The notes beneath the pieces are model-generated. The model was not told the DNA's origin, ran no database searches, and was given only the letters and a program-made list of their open reading frames with translations. DNA of 60,000 nucleotides, taken from Cryptomeria japonica. Its lineage: Eukaryota > Streptophyta > Pinopsida > Cupressales > Cupressaceae. The DNA lies in assembly GCF_030272615.1 (NCBI RefSeq), contig NC_081415.1, positions 512,397,034 to 512,457,033 of the forward strand. The letters run 5' to 3'. The position numbers and the translations under genes are program-made. This document shows, in pieces, positions 53,357 through 60,000 of the stretch. Every line of letters begins with the position of its first letter. Within the stretch, counting starts at the first letter, position 1.

Positions 53357-54995
53357 TCATGATATTAGTTTCATTTTTATTTTATCTTCTGCACCATTCC
53401 AATAGAAATATCTCATTATTTGAGTTAGTTTTTTATATGTACCTTTTGGAAGTGGTATACAAGATAGAAAGTAGATAGGCATTGCTGCTAATACTATTTT
53501 TATCAGGGTTAGTCTGCTTGCCCTTGTCAGCCATAAGGCTTTCCAAGATGAAAGCTTCTTCCTCACTTTTTCAATCAGGGGGTCCCAAACTTTATTTGTT
53601 GTAATACCTTTGTCTAGAGGCATCCCTAAATATGTTAGTGGTAGATGCCCTATTTTGTATCCTAGATACAAAACTATCATGTATTCCTCCTGTGCTACTA
53701 TTTTAAAGAAGAATATTTCTGATTCCTCTTTGTTTACTATCTCTCCCAAGGCTAGCCCATAAAACTTTAATATGTTCTGAATTTCCTTAGCTTCCTTTAG
53801 CTATCCTTTTCCTAAAATTATTGGGTCATCAATAAACTATTGATGGGTGCATGGTTCTACTCCACTCGTGATCCGAATTCCTGATAGTTTGTTGGACCTT
53901 TGTGATGCCTCCAGACTCCTACTAAGGGCTTCAGACATAATTATAAATAAGAATGGGGATAAAGGATCCTCTTGTCTGAGTCATCTACGAGCTTCAAAGA
54001 AGCCTTCCAATTTCCCATTTAGTAAGATACATAACCTAGGGTTTGATATACAAATGTAAATCCAATTTGTTCATTGTTTGTTAAAGCCAAAGGCCTTCAT
54101 GCAGCTATAGAGGAAGTCCCAATTCACTTTGTCATAAGCCTTTTTAATGTCTAATTTTAGCAACATATTAGGCTGCCCTTGGTCCTGGGAGGAGTGGATG
54201 GCTTCCTGAACAATAATAATCCCATCTAAAATTGATCTATTGGGTACAAAGCCTATTTATTCTTCTAATATTATGGTAGGCAGTAAATTTTTTAATCTAT
54301 TAGCCATGACTTTAGCTAGTAGCTTATAGATCATGTTGCATAGAGAAATGGGTCTGAACTCATCCTATTTTGGAGGGGTTCTCCTTGTTTGGAATTAAGG
54401 CCAAAAAGGTGTTATTAATTTCTTTTAGGAATCTCCCTGCATTGCGAGCGGATTCCAAGGTATTAGTTACCTCGTCCCCTAAGATGTGCTAGCATTTCTG
54501 GAACAAACTAGCAGGGAAGCCATATGGACTACGGGCTTTGTCTTCGTGAAATTGTGCCAGACTTGTTTTAACTTCTTTGTGAGTGATTTTGGAGATTAAT
54601 ATTTTATTGTCATCCTTTGTTATCAATTTGGGTATGTTATTTGTTAAGATTCTATTGTTAGGGAGGTCTAAGTGTCCCTAGTTGTTAAGGATGTTTTCAA
54701 AATACATAATTGTATCTTTTGCAATCAGATCTTGATCCATTATGATCTGATCACTGTCATTGGTGATTTGGGTAATTTTTTTTGTTGCTCTTTTAATTTT
54801 AACACTATTGTGAAAAAAATTGGTGTTTCGATCCCCATCTTCTAACCATGTTTCTCAAGATTTTTGTTTCCAGTATATCTCTTCTCTGGCTAGAATGTCT
54901 TCATATTCACATAGAAGCCTTTTCTCAGCTTCATATGTCTCAAAGGTCATCCCATTTTGCATCACATTACGTGCTATGTGGTTTTCTTTGGTGTA
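53357..54995 (-). pseudogene. Reverse transcriptase of LINE-2
   Basis: Motifs in order on the minus strand: FFHNSVKIKRATKKI (near 54800), [24 protein letters not shown] (near 54240), LLKLDIKKAYDKVNWDFLY (near 54140), SPFLFIIMSEALSRSLEA (near 53930), FIDDPII (near 53835) and GMPLDKG (near 53620). This is the L1-type RT typical of plant LINEs. At least eight stops or shifts. The enzyme primes reverse transcription at the nicked target. Confidence 0.8.
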
Positions 54996-55692
54996 GCATG
55001 TTATGATTGATCTTGGTGTCATTTTTGTTGGAGTTGATATTGCTCTGATGATCGATCTTTGTATCGTTTGATGTTATTTTTGAATTGAGGGTTGAGGGTT
55101 TAGCTGACCTTATTATCAAGGTTGATCAATTGTATATATAGGTGATATATTCATGTAATTTAGGTATCAGTGGTGTGCTTACATTATTAGAGAGAGGTTT
55201 ATGTGCAATCAGGTGATCTATATTTTGGTGTTGTGATTGTGGAGAGATTGGTTTTGTAGAGTAGATAGTTGTGCTTAACCGGAACTATAATCAGGCATTT
55301 GGAGATGTTATTTTTTTAGTTCATTTCTTCCAGATTGTAATCTGAATCTTATTGTAAGTTAGTGAGAGTTCCCTGAGGGTTGTAACCTACTGGGTCATTG
55401 TATTTGAGCAGTGAGCTCTAGGTAATGTTTGTGAATGCTTGAGCATTCCTCATTGTAATATTTTCACATACTACTATAGAGTATCATCTTACCATGGGTA
55501 GGTTCCACCATGGTTTTTCCCTTAACTAGGTTTTCAACGTCAAAATCTTGGTGTTGTGTGTTGTGTTGTTAATTTACTTATATTCCTTATTTTTGCAATT
55601 TATCATATCTATTTTTGTAGTTAAGTTTCTATATCCGATCAAGACTGACTCACCCCCCCTCTCAGTTTTCTTTTTTTGTTGTTGCTAACAAT

Positions 55693-55704
55693 TAGTATTA
55701 GACC
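55693..55704 (+). other. Primer binding site of Copia F (decayed)
   Basis: TAGTATTAGACC, three changes from TGGTATCAGAGC, just after the LTR. The position and remaining match support initiator-Met tRNA priming. Confidence 0.55.
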
Positions 55705-55746
55705 TAGATCCTCTAGTAGAAGCTTAACCACTTAAGGAGATCCAGG

Positions 55747-55960
55747 ATGGCAACTCAAGGTGTTATCTTTAATAAGGATAGTCTGAGGTTTGATTGAAGG
55801 AACTATTCTATATGGAAGGATCAAATGGAAGTACACTTGAAATGTCTTGGTGAAGATTATTGGAAGATTACAAAGAATGCCTATTTTTCTCCTTTGAATG
55901 GACCGACTACTCCTGATGATATCAAGGAAGATGTGATGATATGATGAATCAATAAGGATC
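55747..55960 (+). pseudogene. Copia F gag, N-terminal fragment
   Basis: ATG at 55747 (MATQGVIFNKDSLRFD), TGA at 55795-55797, then RNYSIWKDQMEVHLKCLGEDYW, the conserved start of plant Copia gag (F-D-G-x-NYxxW). Interrupted by Copia G at 55960. Confidence 0.7.
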
Positions 55961-57336
55961 TGGACAACTATTGAGAGGGGGGTGAATAAGTAGATAGAAA
56001 AAAAAAAATTCACCAAACTCACAACCCAACTCATAAATTAATCTCTGAACTAACTGGTTCAAACATTGAACTAGAAACTACAACTACACTATCAAGTTTA
56101 TTGGTTGACTAGCATAACAAAACAACAGTGCAACAAATCTAAAACTCTCAAACCATTTAACCAAAACATCAAACCACTTTACTAACATGAGTAAAAGCAC
56201 ATTTCAAATCACTTCTGGTCATCTTAATATATCTAAGTGATTTCACTATTTAAACAAATTAACCATATCAAAAAATAACCACAAAAACCATTCACCACTT
56301 GACATGATGATTTTTGATGTGGAAACCCAAATGGGAAAAACCACGGTGGGGATGAATACCCACAAGTATTATGAAGTTCATCCTATTAGGTGCCAAGCCT
56401 TGTTAGAATCTTTACAAAAATGTCTTGTTAGGAACAGATCGGTTAAGGACCACCCGGTTAAGGGATTGACTATAATGCCCTGTTAAAAGAAATACAATAT
56501 TAGGAGTAACCTCTATAGAGGATTTTAAATCCAAGCTAATGGATCACCTAGTTAGAGGATTTAGAAAGCACTAAGCCTATTAAAGCTTACCTAGTTAAGA
56601 GATTTAACTGTTGTAATTGTTAAAGAACAATAAGGTTTTTTTGATCTGGTAAATAGCACTACTCTACTTGATCAGATCCTTTTCATTCTCCTATCTTCCT
56701 TCAAACATACTGCAGATACTCCTTCTAATTCAGTAGTCACTCACACTAGTTCAGTAGTCACTCACACTAACACTTAACTCAAATTGCAAGCACTACAACA
56801 AAACAACTCATCGACCTTATAAGCAAAACAATAGGTCAGTAACACATCACAAAACCTAAGATCGCATAGAGATTACAAACAAATCAGTTCAAACATGACC
56901 ATTGGATTACATAGCAATCATCTTCACATTTTATAACATAACCTCGATCGCTCCCTGATCACCGTTCATCAAATCCTATAACTCATCACGTGGTTTCCAC
57001 TTGATGCTATGCACTCACTCATTCCCAAGATAAAATAGTTATCTCTACGCACCAAAAACCAATTTGAAACTCATCACGTGCATCATTCATACATGGCATA
57101 ATCATCTTCGATCACCATTTAATCATAGATCAACACAACCAATTCACCAAGCTCCATTGGTTAGGGTTCAACATATCAATGGGTAGGGTTACCAGTTGAT
57201 CTCATTGCTTCTATAGTAATACCAGTTTCCTTTACTTTCTCAAATACTAGTTGCAATACAACTCCATTACTAGTTACAATTGACATCAATGACAACACTT
57301 AGGTTCATCAATGCAATCTTCATGCAAATGCCAACA
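55961..57336 (-). repeat. LTR of Copia G (3' LTR)
   Basis: 1376 bp. Shares with element D's LTR the GGAAACCCAAATGGGAAAAA-type block (56320-56345) and three CACCCGGTTAAGGGATT-like motifs (near 56451, 56545 and 56590). These are common family features, but the two LTRs are otherwise strongly diverged. Confidence 0.8.
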
Positions 57337-57350
57337 ATCTCCCCCTTTGG
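57337..57350 (-). other. Polypurine tract of Copia G
   Basis: On the minus strand CCAAAGGGGGAGAT immediately precedes the LTR start TGTTGGC, the standard plant Copia arrangement. Confidence 0.85.
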
Positions 57351-57353
57351 CAT

Positions 57354-57700
57354 TGATGGCAATACAAATGTAAATACCCTTTGATTGTGATGATTGAGAG
57401 TAATGCACATACATAGGTATAAAAATATTGGTTTACATTTTTCATGAACTCTCCTTCAACTGAGTCTCCATGTGTTCAGCTAGTAACTAGCTACAATTCA
57501 TCTCCCTATCAATCATACAGTTCTTCTCTGGGCCTTTGATAACAATGCCAAAGTGAAAGTAAAAACATTTAGTGTCATACTTCATTGTTCTGCAACAACG
57601 ATCTCCAACTTGTTGCTCCCCCTATGGAATAGCTCCACTCTACACCAATCCATCTATAAAATTTTTAATAAGCTTCGGGACTGATGTCTTCCACATTTGT
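57354..57700 (-). other. 3' untranslated region of Copia G
   Basis: Between the pol stop (57701-57703) and the PPT. No gene is seen. Confidence 0.6.
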
Positions 57701-58150
57701 CTAGTTTACCTCATATAGGGGCACAACCCCTATTTGACCTCTAAGATACTCAAAAGTAGCCTTAGGAAGAGGTTTAGTAAAGATATCCACTAGTTGTTCC
57801 TTAATAGATACATGCTCAAATAACACATCTTTACTCTAGACTTTCTGCCTCAAGAAATGATATTTCAACTTAATATGCTTGGTTCTAGCATGCAACACCA
57901 CGTTCTTTGAAATATTTATTTGATTGGTGTTATCACATAAAATCCTTACTGGTTCTGTGATCTTAAACTTGAGTCCTTCCAGAATGTGTTTCATCTAGAT
58001 TGCCTGGGTACAATTCATATATGCTACAACATATTTAGCTTCAGTAGTTGACTGTGATATACAACTTTTCTTCTTGCTGCTCCAAGATACAAGCCATACT
58101 CCAAAAAATAATGCACCTTTGGATGTGCTCTTCCTGTCATCAACATTTCC
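57701..58150 (-). pseudogene. RNase H of Copia G
   Basis: KKKSCISQSTTEAKYVVA (near 58070-58025), the hallmark Copia RNase H segment with its Glu, then, near the end, EQLVDIFTKPLPKATFEYLRGQIGVV and TAG at 57701-57703. TAG at about 58156 and a stop near 57994 (former Gln codons) disrupt it. Confidence 0.8.
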
Positions 58151-59130
58151 TGCCTAGTTTACATATGTATAAACTTTCAAATCAAATTTACCTACATATG
58201 GATACCATAATCCATAATCAATAGTACCTTTCAAATATCTGAATATCCTTTTAGTGGCTACCATGTGTGTCTCCTTTGGGTTCTTCTTAAATCTTGCAAC
58301 TAATCCAACTGCATGAGCAATATCCTGTCTGATGTGAACAACATAATGCAATTTCCCTATCATAGACATGTACTCCTATTCATCAACAGATGTGGCATCC
58401 TCCTCCTTAGATAGTTCACAACCTGTAACCATTGGTGTCCCAACTGGTTTACACTCTCTCATTCCAAATGCCTTCAGTACCTCTTTCACATATTTGGACC
58501 GAGTGATAAAAATACCATTCTTCATCTATTGAATTTGCAAACCTATTAAGAATATTATTTCTCCTACTAGAGATCTAAAATTCACTTTTCATCTCGTTTA
58601 AAAAGTCATCACTCATGTCATCATTGCCTGCAAAAATGATATCATCCACAAATACTTCACTAACCAATATCTTATCTTGTTCAGTCTTGAGATATATATT
58701 GTTGTCTTCATTGGTTCTCTAAAACCCTATCTTCACCAAGTGTGAATGTAGTCTTTCATACCATGCTCTTGGTGCTTCTTTCAAGCCATATAGTGCCTTG
58801 TGTAGTTTACACACCATATCCTTTGCATCAGTCAAAGCATAACCATCTGGTTGTTAAATGTAGACTTCCTCTTCTATTATTCTATTTAGAAATGCTAACT
58901 CCACATCCATCTCATATACTTTGAATCCTATATATGCTGTAAATGCAAGTAGAGTCTAAGACCTTTGAATATAGAAAATGGTTCAAATGGCTCGCCATAG
59001 CCTTCTCCTTCTTCCTGTGTATAACCTTTGCATACCAATCTGGCTTTGTTTTTGACTACTACTCCATCTTCATTCAGTTTATTCCTGAATACCCATTTAG
59101 TACCTATTACATTTTTGTTCACCGCTCTAG
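58151..59130 (-). pseudogene. Reverse transcriptase of Copia G
   Basis: From 59122: NVIGTKWVFRNKLNEDG, KARLVCKGYTQEEG (start of Copia RT). FVDDIIFAG with FVDD at 58641-58652 is the catalytic box (YVDD in relatives). MSMIGKLHYVVHIRQDIAHAVG and FRYLKGTIDYGLWYP (58369-58200) close the domain. A small insertion or shift near 58960, and stops near 58855 and 58719, break it. Confidence 0.85.
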
Positions 59131-59523
59131 GTACTAGGGTCCATGTATTGTTCTTCTCAATCTAGTCAAGCTCTTCTTCCATACCCTTTATCTAGTGATC
59201 ATCACCAAAGACTTCCTTTGTAGTTCTAGGCTCAATAGTGGATACCGTACATGAACTCTCTCTAATTCTCCTACTGGTTAACATACCCACATCTTTATCT
59301 CCAATAATCTGATCAGGATTATGATTGAGTCTTACATACCTTGGAATAACATGATCATTATCTTCAAGTTCTTCTTCCTCACTATCTTCATCTTTTTCAG
59401 AATCTACTTGTTCCGGTTGAACTGGTATTGCAACATTTATTTCACCAAATTTTGGCTTCACCAGTTATGGCTCCAAAATCTGAATGTAAGGTTGATCTTC
59501 CTTCTTCTCCTTATTGGTTTCTC
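59131..59523 (-). pseudogene. Integrase-RT linker of Copia G
   Basis: Acidic segment (DSEKDEDSEEEELEDNDH, near 59400-59350) followed by RYVRLNHNPDQIIG, then TSRRIRESSCTVSTIEP, usual for the Copia hinge between integrase and RT. Stops at about 59465 and 59190 interrupt it. Confidence 0.7.
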
Positions 59524-60000
59524 CTATATCTTTAGGACGCTCATCCACATGGACATCAACACTTTCAATGATCTTTTGTGCCTGGTTGTTGTAACATTTG
59601 TAGGTTTTGCTCTTGGTGGAGTAACCAAGAAATATGCCTTCATCACTCTTAGCATCAAACTTACCAACATAGTCACCTCTCTTAATAAAACATTTACTAC
59701 CAAAACCTTAAAGTAACTAACTTTAGGTGATATACCATATAAGTATTCATAAGGAGTTTTATCCTTACCTCTTTTAACCAATATCCAATTCATAGTGTAG
59801 ACAGTTGTGGTGACAACTTCTCTCTAGAAAGTTTTAGCTACACCTCCTTATATTAGCATAGTTCTTGCAACTTCAACAACTAATAGGTTGTTTCTCTCTG
59901 CAATACCATTCTATTGTGGTGTCCTAGGTGCATAAAGATGCCTCTTAATTCTATTGTCTTCACAATATCTAGTGAATTCCTTTGAAGTAAACTCACCACC
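59524..60000 (-). pseudogene. Integrase of Copia G, C-terminal part
   Basis: From 60000: GGEFTSKEFTRYCEDN, then APRTPQ-TAG-NGIAERNN (TAG for the conserved Gln just before NGxAER; the third catalytic residue Glu retained), VNWILVKR-like TMNWILVKRGKDKTPYEYLYG, then VGKFDAKSDEGIFLGYSTKSK across a one-base shift near 59695. The catalytic Asp residues lie outside the window. Confidence 0.8.

Larger units (their letters stand above)
49807..55020 (-). mobile_element. LINE-2: non-LTR retrotransposon, cut by Copia F
   Basis: The 3' end is a T12-type run at 49809-49820 followed by GCTCAGTAAAAAGGCCTAAGCC (poly-A of a minus-strand LINE). RT lies at 54990-53357: ETWLEDGDRNTNFFH, then KAYDKVNWDFLY, DPLSPFLFIIMSEALS and FIDDPIIL (the FxDD box). 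Then KLAWRIYTSLEAKWARILRRKY, FFWEDSWGG, DELIWSKSKNGQYNC and the end of an RNase H. The 5' half, including endonuclease, would lie beyond the Copia insertion at 55026. Frames are broken throughout. Confidence 0.75.
55026..55960 (+). mobile_element. Copia F: 5' LTR and start of gag
   Basis: LTR 55026-55690 (TGTTGGAG ... GCTAACA, 665 bp) with preceding ATTTT as a possible duplication. It contains the Copia-typical CCATGGTTTTTCCC and CACCCCCCCTCTCAG near its end. The interior is cut at 55960 by Copia G, whose own duplication would be GGATC (55956-55960). The rest of F lies right of the window. Confidence 0.65.
55961..60000 (-). mobile_element. Copia G: autonomous-type Copia element, right part outside window
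   Basis: Left LTR 55961-57336 (TGGACAACTATTGAGAGG ... GCCAACA), PPT 57337-57350, then RNase H, RT and integrase on the minus strand. The remaining integrase, protease, gag and 5' LTR lie beyond 60000. All domains carry stops, several of them TAG at conserved Gln codons. Confidence 0.85.

Noticed and set aside
1-60000. tRNA, rRNA or other structured RNA genes
   Set aside because: Searched by eye for cloverleaf-type A/B boxes and rRNA cores and found none. The tRNA-like words are the retroelement primer sites and the pre-LTR boxes.

Overview
The window looks like non-genic nuclear DNA of a seed plant, most likely a gymnosperm. I see no host gene, tRNA or rRNA. Nearly all of it is nested, decayed retroelements: two Tat-like Ty3 elements carrying an extra archaeal-type RNase H, one gag-only Ty3-type element, four Copia-type elements or pieces, and two LINEs. 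The gymnosperm call is inference from this element content, not from a marker gene.

Layout. (1) 1-557 is the right end of a minus-strand Copia LTR that landed in the 5' LTR of element A. (2) Element A, an old Tat-like Ty3 element on +, runs from before 558 to about 45598: 5' LTR remnant, PBS, gag, then an interruption, then protease, archaeal-type RNase H, integrase (RT deleted) and a 3' LTR. (3) Inside A's gag lies element B (3443-31268, 5-bp duplication GATAA), a giant element with 6.5-kb LTRs. It is about 20.2 kb without its own insert. Each LTR carries a decayed ~1200-codon ORF, and between the LTRs lie gag, protease, aRNH, RT, RNH and integrase. (4) Inside B's integrase lies element C (16563-24166, duplication GAAAG), a younger minus-strand element with only gag and a protease-like region. 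(5) Inside A's 3' LTR lies element D (37421-45520, duplication ATGAA), a minus-strand element with Copia-type ends, a zinc-knuckle ORF, a second ORF and no recognisable polymerase. (6) A ends inside LINE-1 (45599-47940, minus). (7) 47941-49806 is AT-rich with nothing recognised. (8) LINE-2 (minus, 49807-55020) contains a microsatellite tract and a perfect 39-bp inverted repeat. It is cut by Copia F (+, 55026-55960), which is cut in turn by Copia G (minus, 55961 to beyond 60000).

Main result: a family of non-pol ORFs with a shared but fast-diverging globular domain lies inside both LTRs of B, inside the 3' LTR of A, and in the internal region of the unrelated Copia-type D. The Ty3 elements therefore carry the gene in their LTRs and so hold two copies per insertion. 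B's LTR also holds a decayed ~128-bp tandem array. Both Ty3 elements have a box resembling the reverse complement of their tRNA-primer site exactly 4 nt before the 3' LTR.

Everything is pseudogenised to some degree, and many stops are C-to-T type changes (CAG to TAG, TGG to TAG or TGA). All alignments were made by eye, so similarity levels are estimates.
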